Below, one piece after another: positions 1 through 12,800 of a stretch of 64,000 bases of DNA; position 1 is the stretch's first letter, and every line of letters begins with the position of its first letter. The notes under the pieces were generated by a model, which was given only the letters and a program-made list of their open reading frames with translations, was not told the origin of the DNA and ran no database searches. Position numbers and translations under genes: made by a program. The DNA lies in the NCBI RefSeq assembly GCF_000001735.4, contig NC_003070.9, positions 28,877,971 to 28,941,970 of the forward strand, in the 5' to 3' direction. The stretch comes from Arabidopsis thaliana (taxonomy: Eukaryota > Streptophyta > Magnoliopsida > Brassicales > Brassicaceae).

Positions 1-3000
1 TTTTACAATCGACTTGACCCAATAAATTAAATGCTATTAATTTCTACAATTTTTTATATCTACATATTGTTTTTCTTTATTGCAACCAAAGTATTCCGTA
101 TTATTTATAGTACAATTTAGTAAATTGTGATTATGTAAATTATACCAACCAAAATCGAGAGAGGCTCTAGCCGATTAAAAGCTGGGACACATTTGAGCGC
201 GGCGATACCAAACGGAGGCGTAACATCAAGAGCCGCTATATATTATGACGTGTCAATTTGTGGACGGTTCGATCAGTCCTAGGTGACGTGTAACGTTTTT
301 ATATGTGCAATTTGCCACGTAGGATATTATTTTCTCCGCTTACGTGGATTTTTGAAGCCTTTTTATTTTGTCCGAAATAAGTTGCTTTATTTCCAACAAA
401 CCATGTGAAAGCAATTTAAAATATATAAAAAATTCCTTAAAATAGTGAAACAGCTTTATTCCATTTGACAATAATATCACGTCGAGAAAATGACCGTAGA
501 CACTAATTTTTGAAAACAAATCTGTGTATTTTTTTATCTGTATTTTCATAAGTGGTACAGAAAAATAACTACATTCGTGATTAGTATATATTTTTTAATT
601 ACGAGTATTCATCTTATTGAGTTTCTTCTATAAAGGTAATAGCTAATATTTTAAATATTGATGGTCAACCTCATTTGTCATGCCAAGTTCGTTACCCTCT
701 ATCGTTATCAGACAGGTCATTGTCAACTATAATAATTGGAATAATTGACATATTTTGATCTTACCGTAACCTTGCTTGGCTTGACCCAAATAAAAAACGT
801 AAACTACAATGGATTTTTTTTAATAAATAGATGGACCCATAATTCAATATAAATAATTTTGTTGTAGATAGGACTTGAAATTTTACTATTTCGGCTTCTT
901 TTCCTCCACTCTCTAGTGTCAATGATTTTGTACGCTAGCTGGGTTTCACAATTATCCAACTAAAAATGATTTTTAACTTTTGGGCTTTTACATATTAACA
1001 CGGCCTTATGATAAGGCCCAATACGTTACCTTTCAAATCCAGTTATTATCATCCCGAATAAATATGTACTTTAGAGTTTGAGCCCAACACAATTTTAGAC
1101 AACAAACAAAAAAGAAATAAGTTGATGTTGAATATATATATATGAGTACGAAGATGAACTTGAAAATTGAAATCATCAGTTGTTTGAGGGCTTTATTAAG
1201 TTACCATGATAATTAACAAAAAGTCAGTTTATAAAAAAAAAAAAAAAAAAGTCATTCATCGATGGTAAAGTTCCTTCTTCTTATAGTCAAGATCTTTAAT
1301 GAAGAATTGTGCATGGACCAACTCGATCACCAGACGTATATAACCTGGTTTGATTGTGAGAGAACCTGGTTTGATTGTGAGATTCCTCATGTGGAGTTCA
1401 AAAAATCATCATGATGAAAATTGACAAAATTGTTTAAGGTTATATGTTCCTTAACATTTACGAAATTATGCTTCGTATAGGCATCTCGCTTTAGAGATTC
1501 TTTTAAGCACACACACATACTATGTACGTGTCTGTATGTATGTTGATCAAAATTTTAGTAACCAACTTGGTTTTATTATATTCTCTGGCTCTCTGCTGCG
1601 TGACATTGAAGCCCTCCTGATCTTAGGTGAATAGGTCTCACTCGCACGCACCACGTTTATTTCTTTCTTTTCGGTATTTAAAAATACTACTAATCATTCA
1701 ACCTGTTTTTGTATACTAGTGGCTTTGCTTTTGGGTTTTGTTCTGTTCGTGCCAACTTTCATTTAAACTATTTAAACACAGTGCAATGATATATTTAGCT
1801 ACTTTATCTTTCAATTGGTTTTACTTACATTGTTATCTTTGTAATTTCCTATTCCTTACACTACGGCCGGTATTAGTTGTAAACCTGGCTATATTATATT
1901 TTAGAATGATATAGCATACCAGTAAGACAGTAAGTACTTTACATTATCATACATAAAGATTAATCGAACATTTTACAGTGATACCAAAATAATATGAATA
2001 GTCAACATTTTCATGGGTCTTGTTTACAAAACTGCAAAAATATCTGCAATTTCCTAAGGATTTTCATTTATATTTCTGTCACTATCTCTTTTTTTGTCAA
2101 TAACATGCATTACAATGAATTTAAACTCGATGGTGACACAATAACAATACTAGTATATATAAACCATTAAACTGCAAATTATAGTTGAATATCACTAGTT
2201 TTTCAAATGAAAATGGCGAATAATAGTAAATGGTATTAATGAATAATTTGAAAATGGTAGTTTAGTGGATAAAGAAGACCCCAAAAACTGCCACTAACCA
2301 TGATTTTCCTTATATTTTCAATTTTCCATATCATATGAGATTAGGCCTCTATCTTAGTCCGAGGGTTTAAAGGTCAAAGTCAACCTCTTCGATGTGCCTT
2401 ACCTGCCACGACGTATCGCTTTCCAAAATTTCCGATTCTTACAAATCTACAAAATTTATTCTTTTTGTCGTTTTCTTACAAGAATCGGGAAATAGTTGTT
2501 TCTAGCTTGCAAATCTTTCACAGCATTGATTCCTACAAAATAAATAGTACCACTCTTGTATTTTAATAAATTGAACACATCTCTTTCTCCACCTATGCCA
2601 TACCAATGATCTTTTATTTCTTCTTTTCGTATGTGGTTCTTGGTTTATTAATTATCATAATAATAAACAACAGATACTATAGTCGACATATATATTTGTA
2701 TATGTTTGTTATCGCATCTATCTATAATTCTCAATGTCACTTCTACCAAAAATCGCGAAGTAGTACATGATCAGGGGTATTATAGGTACTTGACACGCCA
2801 TGTTAGATGGAGATTTTGTCTTTATGACGAGTGTGTGTGTGTTGCTCAACTAATCTCACATCACGGATTAATCAATCTCAGCCGTTCAAATATATAGAAT
2901 AAATAGCCTTTTTTTTACCTTATCCATTTATCCATATCTATTTGTTGTTCTCACGTAATCAATCTTCCCATTTTTTTACTAAATAATTAATAATAGGTGA

Positions 3001-3850
3001 AATATATATATATTTTGGTTATGAAAGTTGACAAATAATTAAGAAGTTTGAAGAAATCGACCAAAGCCAAATGATAGTGGAATTCAAATATAAAGTGAAG
3101 TCCAATCAAAGGGATATGATTTTGCTACAAAAGGATAGAAAAGCTTTATGAGTTTGAGACTTGTCGTTTCCGCATAGATTTGCACTAATGAACTTATTGT
3201 GGCTGGCAGCCAAACACATCTGTGTGACTTTCGATATTAGTAATAAAGAGTTTAAATAGTTACGTTGGTTTAAGAAAAGTTTACAAATTTGATTTCATCT
3301 TTGGGCAGATAGCCATCAATTATTTTATTAATCTACATTTAAAGATTGTTTTAAGAGAAACCAAAGTTGAATAATCTCATCAAAGAACGGTAGGTAAACC
3401 CTACCAAATTTAACAACCCTTAAAACCATTTTCTGTATTCACATTCATTTTTTGTTATACTCATCATGGACTTTTTTTTTTTGTTTTGGTAAAAAACATG
3501 TACATATTTAGATGCTATCAACAACATGAATGACTTACAAGTTAAGAAACAAATCTCTTTTTTTTTTTGGGATAAAAAGAAACATAAATCTTACCAAGAG
3601 ATAATCTCTACAAAATTGTTTTTTCAGGATATTTCCAAGAAATGAGAGGAGGTCAACGACTAAAAACAACTTGCTGAATATTTAAAAATCTTTTTCTGCT
3701 TAGTGGAGGCATTTATTTTACATTAATTTTTATGTTTTAAAAACATAATGTTATTATATAATTAAATTTCTTGCACAAACAGAGAATATTATTAATATAT
3801 ACTGTGAAGAGTAATAAAACAGTTTCGTTTCATTAAATATTTGATTGAAT
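1..3850. other. Intergenic region upstream of TLP1, no gene seen
   Basis: No ORF here resembles a protein and I find no tRNA or rRNA. The left end (about 280-350) holds several ACGT-core sites in a short span, the type bound by bZIP factors, which could belong to a gene left of the window. A near-perfect 21-bp tandem duplication lies at about 1343-1385. The rest is AT-rich, with long A/T runs at about 1232-1250, 3471-3484 and 3557-3568. Confidence 0.6.
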
Positions 3851-4030
3851 TATAAAAATAGTGAAAAAATAGAAGATGTGTTCGTGTTCGTGGAGCGGAG
3901 GACAACGTAGTTGGTTTCCGCGTGCTGTACGAGACAGATAACTTCTACAGAGAGAAACAAAGATCGAGACAAAAAGAAACCCTTAAAGGATTTGAACGGA
4001 GAAGACGAGGAAAAACAAAGACACAACTCT

Positions 4031-4747
4031 GTAAGTTCTGACCCAATTTTTTTTATGTTTTGTCTGGAAAGTTTCAAGATTTGATTTTTGTGGTTCTCTT
4101 TACATTTTCTGGGTTTTGTGTAAGCATTTGATGTGTGGAGTGTCTCTCTTTTTGTTATTCGAATTCATTATCAATCTTTTGTGTGTGTTTCATGTAGATT
4201 TGCTCAATTTTTAATCTAGATCTAACCAAATTAATTAACTAAAGATTTAGATAAGAAAAGCCCTAATTTGTGATCTACTATATGATCCAGAATCTGGAGT
4301 CTTTGTTTCTACTTGATATATGTAAATCTTGAAAGTTTCCTTTTTTTTTTCTTCTCTTCTTGAAGTAGTAAAGACTTTATCTTTTCTCAATTGAATCCAA
4401 GAATGATTAGAGGGTTTATTTATTTTGGGACCAATAAACAGACTTTGTTCTTGGGGGCAGAGACTGTTTCTTTCCCTTTTCTTTTTTTTCACTTCTTTAG
4501 AAGATTCTTCATTTGAATTCTGTCCTTCAATTTTGAAGTTGTCTTGTTCTCTTTTTTACTAAATGTGAATCAAAAGAATGTTTTCTTAAGTTTTAAAAAA
4601 GCCTGTGGTGGTTACTGCTTTTGGTCCATTGATAAGAAGAATCTTCTTTTCTTCTCTTCTCTTCTCTTCTCTTCTCTTCCGTGTCATTGCTTTGTTATTA
4701 AGTATCATTCAGAATTTGAATCAAAACTCTACTTTTGTGTCTTGCAG
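4031..4747 (+). other. Intron in the 5' UTR of TLP1
   Basis: A strong donor (GTAAGT) at 4031 follows a purine-rich leader that begins around 3900, and a CTTGCAG acceptor ends at 4747, 23 bases before the TLP1 start codon. The intron is pyrimidine-rich and carries a (CTTCT)n microsatellite at 4651-4678. The inferred spliced leader has no ATG before the start. Transcript ends are inferred. Confidence 0.75.
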
Positions 4748-4770
4748 AACCTTTAGAGAGAGAAAAACAA

Positions 4771-6407
4771 ATGTCGTTCCGTAGCATAGTTCGTGATGTG
4801 AGAGATAGTATAGGAAGTCTATCGAGGCGTAGTTTCGACTTTAAGTTAAGCAGCTTGAACAAAGAAGGTGGTAAATCCCGTGGTTCGGTTCAAGATTCTC
4901 ATGAGGAACAACTTGTAGTAACGATTCAAGAAACACCGTGGGCGAATCTACCTCCAGAGTTATTACGTGATGTGATCAAAAGACTTGAAGAGAGTGAAAG
5001 TGTGTGGCCTGCTCGTAGACATGTTGTTGCTTGTGCTTCTGTTTGCAGGTCATGGAGAGATATGTGTAAAGAGATTGTTCAAAGTCCGGAGCTCTCAGGC
5101 AAAATCACATTTCCTGTTTCGTTGAAACAGGTTAGATTTCAATTCTTTACTAATGTCATCATCACATATGTTTTGGTTAGTCTTATGATTGGTTATTTCA
5201 AGTAATTTCTTCTTCGGTGTTTATAGCCTGGACCAAGAGATGCAACAATGCAATGCTTTATCAAAAGGGATAAATCTAACTTGACTTATCATTTATATCT
5301 TTGTCTCAGTCCTGGTAAAACTTCATTTTCTCTGTTTTTGTTCCAAGTTTTTCTCTGTTCTCCAAAGCAAATCTGAAAGCATGAATATTTGCAGCTTTGT
5401 TGGTTGAGAATGGAAAGTTTCTTCTTTCTGCAAAACGCATAAGAAGAACTACATACACCGAGTACGTGATCTCTATGCACGCCGACACCATTTCGAGATC
5501 AAGCAATACCTACATTGGCAAAATCAGGTAATAGGAAAGACTTTGCCTAGTTATAAGACATTTAGAAAGCGAATGTGCTAATGTTTCCGGCTTAACGCGT
5601 GATTATCTCCTCTTTGGCAGGTCTAATTTTCTGGGGACGAAGTTTATAATATACGATACACAACCAGCATACAACAGCAACATCGCTCGAGCGGTCCAAC
5701 CGGTAGGTCTTAGCCGCAGATTCTACTCAAAGAGAGTCTCTCCCAAAGTACCTAGTGGGAGCTACAAAATTGCGCAGGTTTCTTATGAGCTAAACGTTCT
5801 TGGTACCCGTGGTCCGAGGAGAATGCATTGTGCGATGAACTCAATTCCCGCCTCTTCCCTTGCGGAAGGCGGAACTGTGCCTGGACAGCCCGATATCATT
5901 GTCCCGCGCTCTATTCTCGACGAATCGTTCCGCAGCATTACCTCTTCGTCATCGAGAAAAATCACTTACGATTACTCGAATGATTTTAGCAGTGCACGGT
6001 TTTCCGACATTCTTGGCCCGTTAAGCGAAGACCAAGAAGTGGTATTAGAAGAAGGGAAAGAGCGGAATTCGCCACCACTTGTGCTTAAGAACAAGCCGCC
6101 GAGGTGGCATGAACAGCTTCAGTGTTGGTGTTTAAACTTCAGGGGACGTGTAACAGTCGCATCAGTTAAGAACTTTCAGCTCATTGCAGCAAACCAACCA
6201 CAGCCTCAGCCTCAGCCTCAACCGCAACCTCAACCCCTAACTCAGCCGCAACCGTCTGGTCAGACCGATGGTCCCGACAAGATCATATTGCAGTTTGGGA
6301 AAGTGGGAAAAGACATGTTCACGATGGATTTCCGGTATCCGCTCTCTGCGTTTCAGGCTTTCGCTATCTGTTTGAGCAGTTTCGACACAAAACTTGCTTG
6401 CGAATAA
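4771..6407 (+). CDS. TLP1: Tubby-like F-box protein 1
   Basis: Four coding exons, 4771-5130, 5227-5314, 5395-5527 and 5621-6407, join in frame to 455 aa, the length I know for AtTLP1 (At1g76900). Residues about 57-105 form an F-box (starts WANLPPELL, later [14 protein letters not shown]), the contact to SKP1/ASK in SCF ubiquitin ligases. From about residue 112 to the C-terminus is the tubby domain, which in this family binds membrane phosphoinositides; it ends with the conserved [16 protein letters not shown] variable stretch inside the tubby domain, coded at about 6197-6256, is a Pro-Gln repeat. The start codon is the first ATG after the 5' UTR intron. Plant TLPs are linked to ABA and stress signalling; that is family knowledge, not visible here. 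Identification is very secure. Confidence 0.96.
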
Positions 6408-6599
6408 GTCAAAAACTCAGCTTTGTATGTAATGTTATCAGATTTGCTTTGGAGATTCTTGTTTTGTGGTGTTTTATTTTCACCGAGAATCTCATAATTA
6501 GATTTGTTTCAAGCTTTCATTGCTTATGCTGTTTATTGGTGCAACCAAAAAGTTTATTCGAGTTTGGTTTTTCTCCATAGTTTGATTTGTATTCATAAC

Positions 6600-8499
6600 G
6601 GTCAAAAACATAAAACGAAAATAACAATAAATCATTAAGAAGCATTGGTTATTGAAATATATGATATATCTCCGATTTTCACATTGATAACAAGTTTGAT
6701 ATTAGAAAAAAAAGGATAATATATAAGAACAAAAAATGGACAAACTGTTTTATGTAAAACATCAAATTATGTTAAGGGCAGGAAAGGAGAGATGAGAGAG
6801 CAAATGACAGACACTGAGAAGTGAGCACACTGCTTGCCGACTTGAGGTCAGAGCAGGTTTTAGAAAACGGCAAGCATTCCTTGTTTGGAAAAGCTAGATG
6901 GCATATAACCAGCGTTATTTGTTACCACGGTGGTACGTACGGACCGACGCGACTTCCCGTTAGAAGAAACATCGGATGATATGAAACACGCCCTCACGTA
7001 TGTGAAAGACAGAAATTTCAATGGCTGTCTTCGAGATTTATAGTTACTTTTTCGACATTTTTAATTGTATTAGTTGTAGATTATATTAGTGTCAAACTAT
7101 TGTATTATATTCATCTAGAATTCTATAGTTTAAAAGACCAATCGTCTGTCAATAAGGTGTGAAGAGTCCATCAAGTAGAGAGATCCATCCCACGTTAGCA
7201 CATCATTTTAAATTTACGTTCTTTATGAAACATTTTGTTCAAGTTCTTGAATAGTTTCGATAGGTGGTTTAAATAAAAGTAATTAATGCCAAGGAAGTAT
7301 GCTTGTGTTTATTTCCACGAACAAAAGATATGATTCAGCCCTTTTTTGTTGTTAATATATTTATTTGGTGGTCGAATTCGAACTCACAATGTCATAAAAG
7401 TTTAGCCAAACTTGTTAATGAATATTGGTGATCTTGTTTTGGAGGTGTGGACCAATCAAACAACAAATCAACCACTATGTGTGGATTTTTGCGAGGAAAA
7501 TAAAATGATTGGATAATTAAAATAAGAATTGACCTAACTACGATAGTTATAGTTTAATTAACCAAGTTATGTGACATAATCCATTTCTTAAAGTATAATT
7601 TCATCTCATCTTGGTGATCCAAAAGGCAAAAATGTATTTGAAGGGCCATATCGGATAGTCGTCTTTAAAAGGGTCAATGACTCAATGTGGCTCAGTTCTA
7701 GTTGCCGCTTTTGATTAGTAAAGATCAGTAAGATTTTAATTTCATTTTCTAAACAGATATCTGATAAGTGATAAGCTAAATCATAAGACTAATTTGGTCT
7801 ATAAAATTGTACTATTTTCCTTGGTCAGACATGATTCGTTTTCTTTTGGACCTTTTTGAAAACAACATTAAGATTATTTTCTTCTTAACCGATCTTAATC
7901 AAGAAAGTGTATTATGAATCTTAGTTTGCAAATGACATATTATCCTTTATCGAGCACGTCAATATTGAACGTCAAATTAATCACGGTATGAGGTTTATGT
8001 ATGTGTTTAAATATATTGTCAACTAGCTACAAGAGTGGTGAAGCACTAAATCACACCACCAAAGCTTGTGACTTGGTTGTGATTACTCTCATGATCTATT
8101 GTAATCTTGTTGTCAGCGTTTTGCATTCTAAAATTCTATTACAAGGACTAAAACATGCAATACAGTGATTTAATAAGTAAGATTTGCTTAAAACAAGCAC
8201 AACACATGTAAATTGTTAATCGAATGTTTTCTGCGGCTAAAGCCTGAATATGGGAAACTCAAACTGTTTGATAGATTTTCGACTCTTGATCCATATCTCT
8301 AGCCCAAAATGTTAACCAATAGAGAAGACCAGCAGCGTATTTGTAACTTGGTTGTACATGTTCAACAAAAACACAAGTTTTGTTCACTAAAATTTGCTAG
8401 CAAAAAGTGCCAACTCATGAATAAATTCAGCATCGCTTTTTTTTTCTCTGGCTAAGAAGTAGTGGTGAATGATCCAATATGGAACGGGTAATCCAATAT
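6600..8499. other. Intergenic region after TLP1, no gene seen
   Basis: AT-rich sequence without a credible ORF or structural RNA. The segment at about 6770-7010 is more GC-rich and less repetitive than its surroundings, but I cannot assign it. The end abuts repeat copy A. Confidence 0.5.
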
Positions 8500-10440
8500 C
8501 ATTAGGAATTGTAATGAAGCATTCTTCTCGTCTTGATCATCGCATCAAAACATTAAGGTAAAACTCGTTACCTTTTTGATTCCATCAACTGAGAAAGCAG
8601 CATTGCAGAAAATGAAAGAACTTTAGAGGGGAATGGAATCAAAAAGCTAACGAAAGAAAACAAGTTAGATGCAATAGTGGCACGTGGTTCAACTTTGAGC
8701 TCTGTCCTCGCCATTGGAGAGTATCCTCGGTTTCAAAAGTTTTGTATGATACATAAAATTATGACCGTTATTACGCAGTAGGAGAAATATGACCGTTATT
8801 AAACTTTCTTAATAACGTTTCAATTGTTTAACAGCATAATTAAATAAAAGAAAACAACGTAACCCTAGTCAGAAAGAGATTAAAAAAAAGGAAAATCAGT
8901 CAAAAGTTTCCTTTTTGTTTTGTGTAAACCGCTTATAAATACTCGCTCGATCACTCATCTCTTCTTCCTTGAGAAATCAAAAATTTCTGCACGCTCCTTC
9001 TTCTTCTTCCACACGGAAAAGAAAACCCTAGCGTTTTCAAGTTCTCTGTTTTTATATAGAGGATCGCCGATGATCCTTTCTGATATAGAGGTAAGTCGAT
9101 GATCTCTTCTAAAAATTCACTCTTCGTCTCAGAACATATCCGTAAGGTTTGATCGGAGGAAAAAGCATCTTCTGTCTCCGGTTAATCGAGAACGATTAAA
9201 GGTCGGATCTTTAAATTAACTTCCCCTGTTATTAGTAATTCGTTAGCATGGACGAGCAGCAGTTTCGATTAGGATTCCATTTTTGGTCTGAATTCTTGTA
9301 TATCTTGAGGATTGAAATTAGGAAGATTTTGCGTTTGATTAGGATATTGAGAGACACACTTAGATTGCTGATATCTGGAGCAGTCAAGAGAGGTGGAGAC
9401 GGAAACCTAGGCCTGTAATTACGCGGATGCTGCATTGGACGGAAACCGTTACCAATATAGGACGATGCAGAGTCTCTGGTCGAGGAGGATCAGAGTTAGG
9501 GTAAGGTTATCTAGGAGGGAAAGGACCAGGTCGAGGAGGATAAGTGATTTTGATTCTGAGGATTAGTCATGACATTACCAGGGAAAGTGTTAGCATTGCT
9601 AGAGGGTAAGTTGGGAGGATGTCTGCTAGTGGAAACAGATGGCTCGCTACTGCAAAGAACTCATGTGGGTCTTTCTTAAAGTGTATCCTTTGAGTGTTCT
9701 GTTGTTGCTGACGGTAATTATTGTTCGGCTGATGATTTGATGGTTTTGGAACATATTTGACCTTGGATTTGTTGTCAAAGACTCTCCTGGAGTCGGAATT
9801 TGAATCCAGAGGTTAGGGTATACTCGTCTGGTTCGCAACAAGTTGTAAGCTTTCGGCTCGTGTAAGAGGGATTCCTCCAGCAGAGAGGCTTGTCCAAAGC
9901 CACACACTCTTTGCAGCATGAAAACATTGTACCGTTGTACAGATGCTTTGAGAGGCTTTGCCAAAAAAACATTGTAACGTCTCATTCTCAATCCGTGAAG
10001 AGCAGTTTTGGCTTTCTTTGTTCAGGATGACGAAGATGCAAAACTCATCGACTTTCTTCGTCGAGAAACAACAGGGCAGAGAACGGCTAAAGACTCACCA
10101 CATCAATGGGCCTTATCAATGGGCTTTGCTGTGAGGCCCTCCTTCCTACCCAAGTCCAACCAGGTATCCTTTTCTTTATTTCTTTTTCTTTTTAATAATA
10201 ATTTTGATTTCCTTACAAATGTTTTTAACTTATATTTTTTTACTACTATTAAAAAAAGTTGTTTTGATAAGTGTTATATTTTTAAATTTTGTGTAAACTA
10301 ATTGGACACAACATCCAAACCCCTAAGAGGTGTCCTAGGTTCAATATGGTTTACACTTAATTTAAATTTTTAACACTTGTTTTTGTTTTATTAAAAAAAT
10401 GTTTTTAAAATTATTTATATATTACTACTAAAACATTAAG
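8500..10440 (+). repeat. Gene-like dispersed repeat, copy A
   Basis: Much of this stretch aligns in reverse complement with 57840-59711 (copy B), and parts with about 49960-50350 (copy C). The left part holds a promoter-like block ending in TATAAATACTCG (8935-8946), then a leader, then a short reading frame, MILSDIE, at 9070-9090, followed directly by a splice-donor sequence GTAAGTCG. Copy B keeps the same frame (MVLSDIE) and the same donor. A second conserved piece at 10020-10080 reads DAKLIDFLRRETTGQRTA, again matched in copy B. The 3' part is an AT-rich unit containing ATTGGACACAACATCC. About 750 bp between 9263 and 10020 is absent from copy B. It may be a degenerate hypothetical gene or a transposon that carries gene parts; I do not recognise the protein. 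Confidence 0.75.
9070..10175 (+). pseudogene. Possible remnant gene within repeat copy A
   Basis: Two pieces look exonic: a mini exon with MILSDIE ending at a GTAAG donor (9070-9090), and a segment around 10008-10165 reading ...DDEDAKLIDFLRRETTGQRTAKD. The second ends at ...PKSNQ, followed by a possible donor (GTATCC) at 10162. No single continuous frame joins them without an undetermined splice. The conserved FLRR.TGQRTA phrase appears twice in tandem in copy B, which suggests a once-coding exon. Function is unknown and the gene may be dead. Confidence 0.35.
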
Positions 10441-11100
10441 CATCATGTCTTTTTGATCTCTAAATTTGGTGTCATAAGTTTAACATGTTTTTCAGGTATT
10501 ACAAAATTTAACATTTAGTTACGTTTTAAGGTTTTTGATGAATAATGTTTTAAGTAAGTTTTTGATGAAAATTTCGTTTTAAGTTTTAAGGTTTTTCACA
10601 AATAATATTATTTTTTCCGTAAGATAATGGAACGTGTTAGTTTATACATTTAAGTATTTTGCTTACATACATGAAAGTTATGGAAGAAAGAATATTTTTC
10701 GATAGGACATGGAAAACATCAAGCCGTTTACTTAGATTTATTTTCATTTTCGACTATAACAAAAGTACCCGCAGTTACAATATCTCCCAAATAATCGTGT
10801 AGCCCTCGGTTTTCACAAATTGGTAGTGAAACAACAAATATTGTCTTATATATTCCATCATCTTCCACTTCTCCGTACTTGAGCACACGCTCTTTGATGT
10901 CCGTCATGATTAGAATTTCGAACCCCTAAACATTAAGAGAAGAGAAAGAAAATGCACTTGAACCTAAATATTGCCTGAAGTTTCTAATATGTAAAGAAAA
11001 ACCTAAATAAATCAGAATGGGCCTTTTTGTTATGGATTAGAACCTCAAAAGCCCATGAACCTAATAATTTACAGTATTTACGTACAAGGGTATAATAGAC
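10441..11100. other. Intergenic, no gene seen
   Basis: AT-rich sequence without a recognisable gene. It may include outer, diverged parts of repeat copy A: phrases such as GTGTCATAAGTTTAACAT near 10470 resemble the 170-bp AT-rich units in copy B. Confidence 0.4.
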
Positions 11101-11104
11101 AATT

Positions 11105-12104
11105 TGCATATGAAGCCCTAATTTCATCGTCTTTATCTAACCTTGAAACTTCAATCCCAGATTTGTTTCCTGGCTTCCTTCTCGCCGATTAGCTATTTTT
11201 GTTTCTAGTTTATTGAAATTTTGCTTGGTAATTGTTTTTTTGTTTGTTTCTAGTTTATCAAATCTTTGTTAGGTAATGGTTTTTTTTCTAAAAAACTTGA
11301 ATCCGATCTTCTTTTATCGTTTCTGCAATTTTGGTTTGTTGTTGTTTGATTTGCCCAATGATGCATAAAATTATGTTATAGAGCGGTTGTATTTGGGTAA
11401 TCTCCGGCGTGTTGTTTTAACCTAATAGCCTTGAACGCCGTCGTTTCGTCTCCGACGACATTCACACGCGCACACTTCCACCCTTACCATCTATCCGTCT
11501 CACACGTGCGTCGGATGCGAAACGGTGGTGTTCAGGGATTTTTTAGGTTGCCGGATTTTACCCATTTACTCTAAGCCGTGAATGATCAAATTTATAGCTA
11601 TGAGATCTGAGGGCTTTGTTTTTTAATTAAAGTTTCGGTTTTTATGTTTTGGTTTGTCTTTGCCCATTGATGTAAGAAATCATTTCTGAGTGGTGCCCTG
11701 GTTTTTGAATGTTCTTCTCGTAGTTACCATTGTTGCTCCTCATCATCATTATCATCATCATCATCTCAACAGTCTTCTTCTTCTTCTTCTTCCTCTGCTT
11801 CTTGTGTTCTCTGCTGCTGCTGCTACTACTGGTTTCTTGCAATGGTAACTTTGAGTATATTTGAAAACCTGATTTTGATGCGCCGTATATGACAGATTTT
11901 TGTGAATACTGAGGGCTATTTTTCTTTTATCACTAATCTTTGTTGTTTGGTATTGATGTAGTTAATCATTTGTAGTTGTATGTTGTTATTTTTGGTGAGA
12001 TTTAAGCCCTGTGATGATGACTCTAATGAGTTTGAGTGGTGCCGCTTGGTTTTTTCTTGCTGAGACTCATTATCTTTGTTGCTGCTCCTGCTTCTCTGTC
12101 TCTG

Positions 12105-12154
<50 letters not shown>

Positions 12155-12800
12155 CACATACACACATACATGTTTGGTTGCAGCGATGGAGATATGATCT
12201 TAATGGTCTTTGGCATAGAAGAAGCCAATGCGTTGTGCCATCTATGACTAAGTTGTAAAACAATTGTCTTTTAAGACCTGAGGGCTTGATTCTCTGTTTT
12301 TTTCTTTCTTAATTTGTCTATTACTGAAAGTGAAGGAGTTTGAAATTTTGGGTTTTAATCTGTCCAATCGTTGTTCTCATATCTATCAGTTCTAGTCAAT
12401 AGATATCTGGTTTCTATGTTAGTAATATTGATTCTTTAAAGTCGGAAAATTAAATCCTAGACGCTGAAGCGTTGGAGCAAACATTCGAGATTGTTTGGAC
12501 TGCTTAAGAACTGCGGCTAATGCTTAATTGATATCTTAACAAGGCTTGAGCCTCAGGGTAGTGGTGTATTGAGCGTATTACCAAGTTTGATCCTTTGTTT
12601 CTCGCTGTTACGCGAGATAGTAAAATTGTAACCCTTGAGATGGCTTTGTTCAGAAACGGGTTAACTAGACTAGTTGGCCCAATATACATATTTACCTCAG
12701 CTTGATTAAATGCCCGTGAACTGAACTTGAAGATCTGAGAACTTAACACTATAAGACCCGATGGCATGAAACATTATCAGCTTTTGGATTATTTTGTCAT
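11105..12800 (+). ncRNA. Possible non-coding transcription unit with repeated short motifs
   Basis: The stretch has no long ORF, but its composition resembles leader and intron sequence of an expressed Arabidopsis gene: a CCCTAATTTC leader-like start near 11116, T-rich segments and low-copy text. Two kinds of short unit alternate. Type I runs from GCC to CTGAGGGC (11575-11614, 11882-11916, 12237-12285). Type II runs from GCCC to TGAGTGGTGCC (11662-11697, 12006-12043). The CTGA is box D-like and one type II unit contains GTGATGATGA, box C-like, so C/D snoRNA relics are one possibility, but no full pair of boxes with a good terminal stem could be shown. Strand is a guess. Confidence 0.3.
12101..12165. 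repeat. Microsatellite (TC)n followed by (TA)n and (CA)n
   Basis: Uninterrupted CT dinucleotides, then TA dinucleotides, then short CA/CATA repeats. They generate long low-complexity ORFs on both strands that are not genes. Confidence 0.9.

Noticed and set aside
7366-7420. GGTCGAATTCGAACTC resembling a tRNA T-loop
   Set aside because: No acceptor stem, D-arm or anticodon arm fits around it on either strand.
12011-12263. ORFs on both strands around 12.0-12.3 kb
   Set aside because: They depend on the TC/TA microsatellite and have no conserved text.
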